7,819 bases of DNA from Bacillota bacterium (GTDB lineage Bacteria > Bacillota > Clostridia > Oscillospirales > Ruminococcaceae): NCBI GenBank assembly GCA_023412215.1, contig JAEYNX010000007.1:1-7819 (forward strand). The letters run 5' to 3'. Position 1 is the first letter of the stretch; every line of letters begins with the position of its first letter. This document shows positions 1 through 5,593 of the stretch, one piece after another. The position numbers were made by a program, and so were the translations under genes. Below the pieces are notes generated by a model. That model did not search any database. It had not been told where the DNA came from and saw only the letters and a program-made list of their open reading frames with translations.

Positions 1-2
1 CA

Positions 3-94
3 CTATTCATGCGGGAATAGGCACTTCCTTTCGGCTGAATTCGGTGTGGTAACTTTATTCTAACCGATGTGCACTATTCTCGCACTTCTTTTTT
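3..94 (+). repeat. Inverted-repeat structure ending in a T-run, possible terminator of an upstream unit
   Basis: GCGGGAATAG at 11-20 can pair with CTATTCTCGC at 74-83 (ten pairs, one of them G-U). A small inner hairpin, TCGGT 41-45 with ACCGA 63-67, sits in the loop. CTATTC at 3-8 can also pair with GAATAG at 15-20, so the same arm has two possible partners. CACTATTC is directly repeated at 1-8 and 72-79, and GCACTTC at 21-27 and 82-88. Six T follow at 89-94. This could be the rho-independent terminator or the 3' end of a structured RNA from an upstream unit cut by the window edge. The stem is not directly next to the T-run, so the terminator reading is uncertain. Confidence 0.35.
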
Positions 95-155
95 ATCCAC
101 TGTCCAATATCTATTGTAGTCCTACACGGATAATTTAAGTGTTATGTTCAATCTC

Positions 156-184
156 TTTTATAATCTGTTGCAATCTGCTATAAT
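156..184 (+). promoter_or_regulatory. Promoter for prfC (extended -10)
   Basis: TGC-TATAAT at 176-184 is a perfect -10 hexamer with an extended -10 TG. A poor -35 (TTTTAT, 156-161) lies 17 bp upstream, as often seen when an extended -10 is present. A start near 191 would leave a leader of about 170 nt before the GTG of prfC. A second TATAAT at 159-164 lacks a good -35 partner. Confidence 0.6.
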
Positions 185-190
185 AGTACC

Positions 191-310
191 TGCTTCCGTC
201 AAACTTAAAGAGGACGGACAATACGGCAGCACTGTGCAGTGCATCTGCTGAAGCAAAAGAAAAGCAAACACTTATGTAACCATATCCGCAGCGGTTCTTA
301 GGGCCCGCTG
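191..310 (+). promoter_or_regulatory. Structured 5' leader of prfC, class not recognised
   Basis: The leader folds on paper into a three-way junction that begins about where transcription should start. The closing stem is TGCTTC 191-196 with GAAGCA 250-255. One arm is CGTC 197-200 with GACG 213-216. The other arm is GCAG 226-229 with CTGC 245-248, capped by CACT 230-233 with AGTG 238-241. A separate hairpin follows, CAGCGG 289-294 with CCGCTG 305-310. Between them, at 274-279, is the minimal start-stop element ATG-TAA. No T-box, purine, TPP or guanidine riboswitch signature was seen, and no terminator stem with a T-run precedes the gene, so any control would more likely act on translation or RNA stability. 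Confidence 0.35.
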
Positions 311-363
311 ATGATTCGCATTAAAACACACTATTGTTGGAATAAAGTAAGGAGTCGTTATCT

Positions 364-1953
364 GTGGCAAACCGAGAACAGGAAATCAAGCGGCGAAGAA
401 CCTTCGCCATCATCTCCCACCCCGACGCGGGCAAGACCACGCTCACCGAAAAGCTGCTGCTCTACGGCGGAGCCATCCATCAGGCGGGCAGCGTGAAAAG
501 CCGAAAGGCAAAGACCTACGCCGTGTCCGACTGGATGGAGATTGAAAAACAGCGCGGTATTTCGGTAACCTCCAGCGTGATGAACTTTGATTACGAGGGC
601 TATCACATCAACATTCTGGATACCCCGGGGCATCAGGATTTCAGCGAGGACGCCTACCGCACCTTAGTAGCTGCCGACAGCGCCGTAATGCTGCTCGACG
701 GCGCGAAGGGCGTGGAGGAACAGACCAAGAAGCTATTTCACGTGTGCAAGATGCGCGGAATCCCCATCTTCACCTTTGTGAACAAGCTCGACCGCGTGTG
801 CAAAAAGCCCTTCGACCTCATGGATGAGCTGGAAAAGACCTTAGGCATCAATTCCTACCCCGTCACCTGGCCGGTGGGGGTAGACGGCGTCTTTAAAGGC
901 GTGTACAACCGGGCGCTCAAGCGGCTGGAGCTGTTTGAATCCAGCGGGGATCACGGCGCGCAGAAGCTTACCTCGCAGCGCATAGAGCTAAGCGACAACA
1001 GGCTGGAGGAGCTGATTGGCAGCGAGGCCTATCAGGCCCTCTGTGAGGATATCGCGCTGCTGGACGAGGCCGGTGAGACCTTTGACATGGAGCGCATCCG
1101 CGCGGGCCAGCTAACGCCCGTGTTCTTCGGCAGCGCCATGACCAACTTCGGCGTGCAGCAGTTTTTAGAGGATTTCATCCAGATTGCGCCCGCTCCCGGC
1201 AAGCGCAACACCGACAAGGGGCCGGTAGAGCCCGAGGGCGAGAGCTTTTCCGGCTTTATCTTTAAGATTCAGGCCAACATGGACCCCAAGCACCGCGACC
1301 GTCTGGCCTTTATCCGCATCTGCTCCGGCCAGTACGAAAAAGGAATGAACGTTTATAATACGCGCCTTGGCAAGCAGATCCGTCTGGCGCAGCCGCAGCA
1401 GTTTCTGGCGCAGGACCGCTCCGCGGTGGAGGACGCCTTTGCCGGCGATATCGTGGGCGTGTTTGACTCCGGGCTGCTGCATCTGGGCGACACCCTGTGC
1501 AACGACAAAAACGCCTTTTGCTTCGACCCCATCCCCATGTTCCCCGCGGAATTCTTTGCCTCGGTTTCGGCCAAGGACACCAACAAGCGCAAGCAGTTCC
1601 AAAAGGGCATTGAGCAGCTGTTGGTGGAGGGTGCCATTCAGGTGTTCCAACACCCCAACTTCAGCTTGGAGAAGTACATTATCGGCGTAGCCGGTGCGCT
1701 GCAGCTGGATGTGCTGGCCTACCGCATGCAGGGCGAGTACGGCGTGGAGCTGCGCATTGAACCGATGGCCTTCCAGTATGCACGCTGGATTGTACCGGAG
1801 GACGCGGCACCGGAGCTCCCGCAATATTTTAACGAGACCATAAAAACAACCGATTCTCTGGGTAGGCCGGTGGTTCTTTTTGAAAACCAGTGGACGCTGC
1901 AGCGTGTGGAGGAGAAAAACCCGAAGGTGCAGTTCCTCGACATTGCGCCGTAG
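364..1953 (+). CDS. prfC: Peptide chain release factor 3 (RF3)
   Basis: This is a cytoplasmic translational GTPase that uses GTP to recycle RF1 and RF2 from the ribosome after peptide release. The protein has 529 residues, the usual RF3 length. The GTPase domain comes first: the P-loop HPDAGKTT is at residues 19-26, the switch-region stretch EKQRGISVTSS at about 61-71, the G3 motif DTPGH at 86-90 and the G4 motif NKLD at 140-143. A beta-barrel domain II (about 290-400) and the RF3-specific C-terminal domain follow. The start is a GTG at 364, chosen because TAAGGAG at 348-354 lies 9 nt upstream and the protein aligns from its first residues with RF3 (MANREQEIKRRRTFAIISHP). The gene appears monocistronic, with its own promoter, a long structured leader and a terminator just after the stop. 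No truncation or missing motif was seen. EF-G and TypA are excluded by the HPDAGKTT and RGISVTSS signatures. Confidence 0.97.
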   Translation: MANREQEIKRRRTFAIISHPDAGKTTLTEKLLLYGGAIHQAGSVKSRKAKTYAVSDWMEIEKQRGISVTSSVMNFDYEGYHINILDTPGHQDFSEDAYRTLVAADSAVMLLDGAKGVEEQTKKLFHVCKMRGIPIFTFVNKLDRVCKKPFDLMDELEKTLGINSYPVTWPVGVDGVFKGVYNRALKRLELFESSGDHGAQKLTSQRIELSDNRLEELIGSEAYQALCEDIALLDEAGETFDMERIRAGQLTPVFFGSAMTNFGVQQFLEDFIQIAPAPGKRNTDKGPVEPEGESFSGFIFKIQANMDPKHRDRLAFIRICSGQYEKGMNVYNTRLGKQIRLAQPQQFLAQDRSAVEDAFAGDIVGVFDSGLLHLGDTLCNDKNAFCFDPIPMFPAEFFASVSAKDTNKRKQFQKGIEQLLVEGAIQVFQHPNFSLEKYIIGVAGALQLDVLAYRMQGEYGVELRIEPMAFQYARWIVPEDAAPELPQYFNETIKTTDSLGRPVVLFENQWTLQRVEEKNPKVQFLDIAP

Positions 1954-1968
1954 AATATACCGATCTCA

Positions 1969-2005
1969 GGCATGCATTCGCAGACGGATGTATGCCTTTT
2001 GCTTT
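1969..2005 (+). terminator. Rho-independent terminator after prfC
   Basis: A 12-bp stem is formed by GGCATGCATTCG (1969-1980) and CGGATGTATGCC (1985-1996), with two wobble pairs and a four-base loop CAGA. TTTTGCTTT follows directly. It starts 15 nt after the prfC stop codon. Confidence 0.9.
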
Positions 2006-2045
2006 ATAGGTCTCCATTAATACATTGATGCGGCTTGCTGCCTTC

Positions 2046-2085
2046 TTGAACAGGCCATGGATATATGCTACACTGAGCATATATC
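2046..2085 (+). promoter_or_regulatory. msrAB promoter with an inverted repeat over the -10 box
   Basis: TTGAAC at 2046-2051 and TACACT at 2069-2074 are separated by 17 bp, and TGC before the -10 box makes it an extended -10. The predicted start is near 2081. A perfect inverted repeat, GATATATGCT (2060-2069) and AGCATATATC (2076-2085) around a six-base centre, covers the -10 box. This placement fits a repressor operator. It could alternatively act as a hairpin near the start of the RNA. No regulator gene is adjacent. Confidence 0.55.
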
Positions 2086-2176
2086 ACTTCATTAAAGAAA
2101 CAGCAATAGATGCCGGAAAAACACACATACTAATAAATGAGAAATATAAGCGAAAACGCAAAGGAGTGAAGGGGTT

Positions 2177-3127
2177 ATGGCTGAAATCTATCTTGCGGGC
2201 GGCTGCTTTTGGGGGATGGAGAAATACATCAAGCTGATACGGGGGGTACAGTCTACACAGGTGGGCTATGCAAACGGCAAGACCGCAAACCCCACCTACG
2301 AAGAGGTGTGCCATCACAACACCGGCCACGCGGAGACCGTGAAGGTTGTCTATGACGAAAAGGTGCTGCCGCTGAGCTTTCTGTTAAACCTGTACTTCGA
2401 CGCCATCGACCCCACCTCCGTCAACCGTCAGGGCGGAGACCGGGGCGTGCAGTACCGCACGGGCATCTACTACACCGATCCCGCTGATTTGACCGCCATC
2501 AAGGGCAGCATCGACGCCCTTCAAAAGCGTTATGACAAGCCGATTGCCATCGAGGTGCTGCCGCTTGAAAACTTCGGCACGGCGGAGGAGTACCATCAGG
2601 ATTATCTGGATAAAAACCCGGGCGGCTACTGCCACATCGGACACAGGCTGTTTGAGAAGGCAGCGCACGCGGTTGTTAATCAAGCCGATTATGCGCCCAA
2701 GCCGAAGCAGGCGCTTGACCAGACGCTTACCGAGCTGCAATATGCCGTCACACAGCACAACGCCACCGAGCCGCCCTTTAAAAACGAATTTTGGGACGAC
2801 AGGCGCAAAGGGATTTATGTGGACATCACCAGCGGCGAGCCGCTGTTTTCATCCGGCGATAAGTTCGATTCGGGCTGCGGCTGGCCCAGCTTTTCAAAGC
2901 CGATAGACCCCGCCGTGCTGCGTGAAAAGGCCGATCTGTCGTTTGGCAGGGTACGCACCGAGGTGCGCAGCCGCGTGGGCGACGCGCATCTGGGGCACGT
3001 TTTTGACGACGGGCCGAAAGAGGCGGGCGGCCTGCGCTACTGCATCAACAGCGCGTCGCTTCGGTTTATACCCAAGGACGAAATGGAGCGCGAGGGCTAC
3101 GGCTACCTGCTGGGCCTCGTGGAATAA
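2177..3127 (+). CDS. msrAB: Bifunctional peptide methionine sulfoxide reductase MsrA/MsrB
   Basis: This enzyme repairs oxidised methionine in proteins: the MsrA half reduces the S-sulfoxide and the MsrB half the R-sulfoxide, normally with electrons from thioredoxin. The protein has 316 residues. MsrA comes first, with the GCFWG motif at 9-13 (catalytic Cys10), the EEYHQDYL stretch at 137-144 and NPGGYCH at 148-153, whose Cys152 is the likely resolving cysteine. MsrB occupies about 198-316, with CGWPSF at 234-239 (resolving Cys234), GDAHLGHVF at 268-276 and RYCINSASLRF at 287-297 (catalytic Cys289). The two CxxC pairs that bind zinc in many MsrB proteins are absent, as in the Neisseria PilB type. 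There is no signal peptide, so it should be cytoplasmic. AAAGGAG at 2160-2166 lies 10 nt before the ATG. The DUF1801 gene starts 23 bp after the stop and is probably co-transcribed. Confidence 0.96.
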   Translation: MAEIYLAGGCFWGMEKYIKLIRGVQSTQVGYANGKTANPTYEEVCHHNTGHAETVKVVYDEKVLPLSFLLNLYFDAIDPTSVNRQGGDRGVQYRTGIYYTDPADLTAIKGSIDALQKRYDKPIAIEVLPLENFGTAEEYHQDYLDKNPGGYCHIGHRLFEKAAHAVVNQADYAPKPKQALDQTLTELQYAVTQHNATEPPFKNEFWDDRRKGIYVDITSGEPLFSSGDKFDSGCGWPSFSKPIDPAVLREKADLSFGRVRTEVRSRVGDAHLGHVFDDGPKEAGGLRYCINSASLRFIPKDEMEREGYGYLLGLVE

Positions 3128-3150
3128 AAGCAAAGCAGGAGGTTAGGTGG

Positions 3151-3543
3151 ATGGAGGAGAACAAAGCGGCCTATACAACCATTGATGAGTATATCGCGCT
3201 GTTTGAGCCCGGGGTGCAGCAAAAGCTGCAGGTGCTGCGGGCGGTAATCAAAGAGGCGGCGCCGGACGCTCAGGAGAAGATCAGCTGGCAGATGCCAACC
3301 TTTACGCTGCACGGCAATCTGGTGCACTTCGCGGCCAACAAGAAACACATCGGGCTTTACCCCGGTGCAAGCGGTGTCGAAAGCTTCTTACCTAAGCTGA
3401 CGGCGTATAAAACCTCCAAGGGCGCCATCCAGTTCCCCATGGATCAGCCGATGCCCTTTGAGCTGATTACCGAGATCGTCCAGTTTCGCGCTGCTCAGAA
3501 CATAGAGGAAGCCAATAAAAAACCGGCGCAAAAGAAGAAATAG
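3151..3543 (+). CDS. DUF1801 family protein (YdhG/Fra, frataxin-like)
   Basis: A 130-residue cytoplasmic protein matching the DUF1801 family. The diagnostic stretches are the N-terminal TIDEYIALFEPGVQQKLQVL (10-29), KISWQMPTF (43-51), KKHIGLYP (64-71) and TSKGAIQFP (88-96), followed by PMPFELITEIVQFR (100-113). The tail is lysine-rich (KKPAQKKK). The Bacillus member YdhG has been described as a frataxin-like iron chaperone, but the family is broad and a role in iron delivery here is inference. AGGAGG at 3137-3142 lies 8 nt before the ATG. It sits 23 bp after msrAB with no promoter between and is followed by a terminator, so it is the second gene of that unit. The pairing with an oxidative repair enzyme is consistent with an iron or redox role but does not prove it. 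Confidence 0.85.
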   Translation: MEENKAAYTTIDEYIALFEPGVQQKLQVLRAVIKEAAPDAQEKISWQMPTFTLHGNLVHFAANKKHIGLYPGASGVESFLPKLTAYKTSKGAIQFPMDQPMPFELITEIVQFRAAQNIEEANKKPAQKKK

Positions 3544-3583
3544 CCGCTTAAATCCCGCAAGAATAAACCGAGCCGTTTAGCAT

Positions 3584-3615
3584 CGCCCCATCCAAAGGAT
3601 GGGGCGGTTTTTATT
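3584..3615 (+). terminator. Rho-independent terminator of the msrAB-DUF1801 unit
   Basis: A perfect 10-bp stem is formed by CGCCCCATCC (3584-3593) and GGATGGGGCG (3597-3606) with an AAA loop, followed by GTTTTTATT. It lies 40 nt after the DUF1801 stop codon. Confidence 0.93.
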
Positions 3616-3677
3616 GGCACGGCAGGCATCTGAAACGGTTTTTACCCCCCATTCCGAACGAAAATTAGTATAATATA

Positions 3678-3712
3678 CAATGTTTGACATTGCAGGCGAC
3701 AGGAAGTATAAT
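3678..3712 (+). promoter_or_regulatory. Consensus sigma-A promoter with an inverted repeat over the -35 box
   Basis: TTGACA at 3684-3689 and TATAAT at 3707-3712 are separated by exactly 17 bp, a perfect match to the sigma-A consensus. The predicted start is near 3719, about 32 nt before the flavodoxin ATG. An inverted repeat, CAATGT (3678-3683) and ACATTG (3687-3692) with a TTG centre, covers the -35 box and is a candidate operator. A promoter this strong is likely to be repressed under some condition; that is inference. Confidence 0.8.
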
Positions 3713-3750
3713 AGGAAAAATCAATACAAAGGTGAAAGGGCTTATCTTTT

Positions 3751-4434
3751 ATGAGAAAACGAACTATTCGTGTATTTATAGTCGTCTTGATCGCTGCACT
3801 GTTTGTGACCGGCTGCAGTTTTGCAACTGCCGGCGGCCCCTCTGATTCGAGTATCGCCTCTTCGGCGCCGTCCGGCGGTGATAGCGTAAGCAGCGGCCCG
3901 GGCGGTTCCTCTGCCGCTTCTTCCGAGGTACCGGTCACTGAGGATAAGGCAGGGCTTGGGAAGGTGCTGATTGTCTACTATTCGTTTACGGGGAATACGC
4001 GAGAGGTTGCCGACCTGTTAAAGGATAAAACCGGAGGGGCCACCTTCGAGATAGAGCCGGACTTTGATTACAACCGCCCCGATGTGGAGGCCGTGGCAAA
4101 GGAGCAGGTAAACGACGGCTTTAAGCCGAAGCTGAAAACCGCCGTATCGGATATTGAAACGTACGACGTCATCTTTGTCGGTTCGCCCATATGGTGGTTT
4201 TCGGTGACGCCCCCGGTGATGTCGTTTTTGTCCGAAACCGATTTAGCGGGCAAAAAGGTCGTACCCTTCTGCACCTACATAGACGCGTACGGCGACTTCT
4301 TCAAGCAGTTTGAGGCGGCCTGCCCCGACGCGCAGGTGGTAAGCGGCAGAGACTTTAAAAGCGCTGAATTAAAGGATAGCGACGCCCTAGAGGCTAAGAT
4401 TGACGCATGGCTTGCGGAAATAAAGGAAGGATAG
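3751..4434 (+). CDS. Flavodoxin-domain lipoprotein
   Basis: A 227-residue exported, membrane-anchored flavodoxin-like protein. Residues 1-21 are a lipoprotein signal peptide: a basic MRKRTIR, a hydrophobic core, and lipobox VTGC with the lipidated Cys22. Residues 23-62 are a low-complexity Ser/Gly/Ala linker. The flavodoxin fold covers about 71-227: first strand KVLIVYYS with the FMN-phosphate loop SFTGNT (78-83), then YDVIFVGSPIWWFSVTPPVMSF (137-157), then KKVVPFCTY (167-175). Flavodoxins carry one or two electrons on bound FMN; here it would act outside the membrane, partner unknown. The ATG has GAAAGGG at 3734-3740, 10 nt upstream. The QueG-like Fe-S gene starts 8 bp after the stop, so the two are almost certainly one transcript. 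NAD(P)H:quinone-type flavodoxins of the same fold are an alternative activity. Confidence 0.9.
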   Translation: MRKRTIRVFIVVLIAALFVTGCSFATAGGPSDSSIASSAPSGGDSVSSGPGGSSAASSEVPVTEDKAGLGKVLIVYYSFTGNTREVADLLKDKTGGATFEIEPDFDYNRPDVEAVAKEQVNDGFKPKLKTAVSDIETYDVIFVGSPIWWFSVTPPVMSFLSETDLAGKKVVPFCTYIDAYGDFFKQFEAACPDAQVVSGRDFKSAELKDSDALEAKIDAWLAEIKEG

Positions 4435-4442
4435 TATTACAG

Positions 4443-5132
4443 ATGGAACCTGTAAAAGAACGAATTAAGGAAATCATTCTAAACCTCGGCGCCGATATCT
4501 GCGGCATCGCGAATATCGACCGCTTTGCAGAGGCGCCGAAGGGCTTCCACCCCACCGATGTTTACGCCGGTTGCAAAGCCGTGGTGGTGTTTGCAAAGGC
4601 GCTCCCCAAGGGAATTTCACTGGTAAGCCCCAGAATTATCTACAAACACTTTAATTACCTTGCCCCTGATATACTGGACAGGATCGCCTATGACGCGGCG
4701 CTTGAGATCGAAAGGGAATCTCATGGGTTCGCGGTACCGATCCCCGCCGACGGGCCGTACGATTACTGGGATGCCGATAAGCTCGAGGGCCGCGGAACCA
4801 TCTCCATGAAGCATGCGGCTGTACTGGCCGGCCTTGGCACCCTCGGCAAAAACACGCTGCTGATAAACAGCGAGTACGGGAATATGCTGAGCATCGGCGC
4901 GGTGCTGGTGGATTTAGATCTGGAGTCGGACCCGCTCGCCGAGGAACTGTGCATCAAGGAGTGCCGCCTGTGCCTGGACAGCTGCGCGGTAAAGGCACTG
5001 GACGGGCATTCTGCCAATCAGGCACTCTGCCGCCCGCACACCTACGCAGAAAACGCCAGAGGGTTTGAGGTCGTGCTCTGCAACCAATGCAGGGTGGTAT
5101 GCCCCAGACGCTTTGGCAAGAAACAGCGCTGA
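4443..5132 (+). CDS. QueG-like double 4Fe-4S protein, short form
   Basis: A 229-residue protein related to the catalytic core of epoxyqueuosine reductase. Residues 123-160 (KHAAVLAGLGTLGKNTLLIN and onward) match the QueG stretch with its LGxxGKNTLLIN motif. The C-terminus has the QueG cysteine layout: C170, C174, C177, C181, then C196, then CNQCRVVCP with C213, C216 and C220, enough for two 4Fe-4S clusters. The first cluster is C-x3-C-x2-C-x3-C instead of the usual C-x2-C-x2-C-x3-CP. QueG proteins usually exceed 300 residues and many carry a C-terminal HEAT-like part; this one ends just after the second cluster, so true tRNA queuosine activity is doubtful. There is no signal peptide. The ATG at 4443 is preferred over one at 4407, which overlaps the upstream gene; AAGGAAGG lies about 12 nt upstream. 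Partnership with the flavodoxin in front is inferred from the 8-bp spacing. Confidence 0.85.
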   Translation: MEPVKERIKEIILNLGADICGIANIDRFAEAPKGFHPTDVYAGCKAVVVFAKALPKGISLVSPRIIYKHFNYLAPDILDRIAYDAALEIERESHGFAVPIPADGPYDYWDADKLEGRGTISMKHAAVLAGLGTLGKNTLLINSEYGNMLSIGAVLVDLDLESDPLAEELCIKECRLCLDSCAVKALDGHSANQALCRPHTYAENARGFEVVLCNQCRVVCPRRFGKKQR

Positions 5133-5157
5133 GATACATACTTTACATAAAAACCGA

Positions 5158-5185
5158 AAAGCCCGACACAAGTCGGGCTTTCTTT
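5158..5185. terminator. Bidirectional rho-independent terminator
   Basis: A perfect 10-bp stem is formed by AAAGCCCGAC (5158-5167) and GTCGGGCTTT (5172-5181) with an ACAA loop. On the plus strand CTTTT follows and ends the flavodoxin/QueG-like unit. On the minus strand the stem is followed by TTTTCGGTTTTT, so it can also back up the terminator of the tRNA operon. Confidence 0.9.
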
Positions 5186-5202
5186 TACGGAATAGAGCTG
5201 AT

Positions 5203-5240
5203 ACAAAAAGGCCGGTTAAACGCTTGCGCGTCTAGCCGGC
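5203..5240 (-). terminator. Terminator of the tRNA operon with a GCAA tetraloop
   Basis: On the minus strand, GCCGGCTAGACGC pairs with GCGTTTAACCGGC (plus 5228-5240 and 5211-5223) around the GNRA loop GCAA, with one C-A mismatch and one G-U pair. CTTTTTGT follows. It lies 6 nt beyond the CCA end of tRNA-Glu. Confidence 0.88.
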
Positions 5241-5246
5241 ATCGAT

Positions 5247-5321
5247 TGGTGACCCGGACGGGAATCGAACCCGTGATACCGCCGTGAAAGGGCGGTGTCT
5301 TAACCGCTTGACCACCGGGCC
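5247..5321 (-). tRNA. tRNA-Glu (anticodon UUC)
   Basis: The minus strand folds into a full cloverleaf. The acceptor stem GGCCCGG pairs with CCGGGTC (one G-U), the anticodon stem CCGCC with GGCGG, and the T stem ACGGG with CCCGT around TTCGATT. The anticodon loop CTTTCAC gives UUC at plus 5286-5288. The discriminator is A and the CCA end is encoded (plus 5247-5249). It is the second gene of a two-tRNA operon read from the promoter at 5479-5507. Confidence 0.97.
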
Positions 5322-5325
5322 AAAA

Positions 5326-5357
5326 TGAAGTCAATTACGGGCCCGTAATTGACTTCA
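5326..5357. repeat. 32-bp perfect palindrome between two tRNA genes
   Basis: TGAAGTCAATTACGGG (5326-5341) is followed immediately by its exact reverse complement (5342-5357), centred on GGGCCC. It fills 32 of the 40 bases between tRNA-Met and tRNA-Glu. In the precursor RNA it would form a hairpin of 14 or more pairs with a tiny loop, joining the two tRNAs. There is no T-run, so it is not a classical terminator. It may guide processing of the dimeric tRNA precursor, bind a protein, or be a mobile or dispersed palindrome; the sequence alone does not decide. Confidence 0.9.
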
Positions 5358-5361
5358 GAAA

Positions 5362-5438
5362 TGGTAGCGGTAGTAGGATTCGAACCGACGACACTGCGGG
5401 TATGAACCGCATGCTCTAGCCAACTGAGCTATACCGCC
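5362..5438 (-). tRNA. tRNA-Met (anticodon CAU), elongator type
   Basis: The minus strand folds as acceptor GGCGGTA with TACCGCT, D arm GCTC/GAGC, anticodon stem TGCGG/CCGCA with loop TTCATAC (CAU at plus 5402-5404), an encoded CCA and discriminator A. The G1-U72 pair also occurs in the Bacillus elongator tRNA-Met and excludes the initiator, which has no first pair. The body differs from tRNA-Ile2 (CAU). The T stem GTCGG/CCTAC carries one C-U mismatch at its third pair. It is the first gene of the operon with tRNA-Glu. Confidence 0.93.
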
Positions 5439-5478
5439 ACGCCATGCTTGTATTCTTTATGAACACCGAGCGAATTAT

Positions 5479-5507
5479 ATTATAATATATGATATTAAGA
5501 ATGTCAA
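5479..5507 (-). promoter_or_regulatory. Consensus promoter of the tRNA operon
   Basis: On the minus strand TTGACA (plus 5502-5507) and TATAAT (plus 5479-5484) are separated by exactly 17 bp, a perfect sigma-A match suited to stable RNA genes. The spacer is almost pure A/T. The predicted start near 5472 gives a 5' leader of about 34 nt before tRNA-Met. Confidence 0.88.
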
Positions 5508-5562
5508 CATAAATATTTTGTCGTTTCGCAACTACGAATATACTCGCAGGCAACCGCTAAAC

Positions 5563-5593
5563 CCTGTTAAAAAACAACAGGATGTGCTATAAT
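5563..5593 (+). promoter_or_regulatory. Promoter with an inverted repeat for the CBM9-like gene
   Basis: TGC-TATAAT at 5585-5593 is an extended -10, with a weak -35 (TGTTAA, 5565-5570) 17 bp upstream. An inverted repeat, CCTGTT (5563-5568) and AACAGG (5576-5581) around seven A-rich bases, covers the -35 box and is a candidate operator. The start of transcription should be near 5600. Confidence 0.6.

Noticed and set aside
1..63. Possible C-terminus of an upstream protein ending at TAA 61-63
   Set aside because: The 20-residue translation shows no recognisable pattern, and the region is better described by its inverted repeats; the frame being open is expected by chance over this length.
311..496. 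Open frame starting at ATG 311 and overlapping the start of prfC
   Set aside because: It has no ribosome binding site, overlaps the clear RF3 reading frame in another phase for most of its length, and its product is a low-complexity shadow translation.
1165..1824. Long minus-strand open frame inside prfC (219 codons)
   Set aside because: It lies entirely antisense to a well-conserved gene with all its motifs, and its His/Leu/Val/Gly-rich product is typical of the reverse frame of a GC-biased gene.
3646..3674. Second possible promoter with TATAAT at 3669-3674 upstream of the flavodoxin gene
   Set aside because: No acceptable -35 box lies 16-18 bp upstream; the perfect promoter at 3684-3712 makes it unnecessary.
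4407..4442. Upstream in-frame ATG for the QueG-like gene
   Set aside because: It overlaps the end of the flavodoxin gene by 28 bp, lacks a Shine-Dalgarno sequence, and would add MACGNKGRIVLQ, which fits no family N-terminus. The ATG at 4443 is better.
5087..5287. Plus-strand frame across the QueG-like gene end and tRNA-Glu
   Set aside because: It runs through a terminator pair and antisense to a tRNA gene; no protein-like composition or ribosome binding site.
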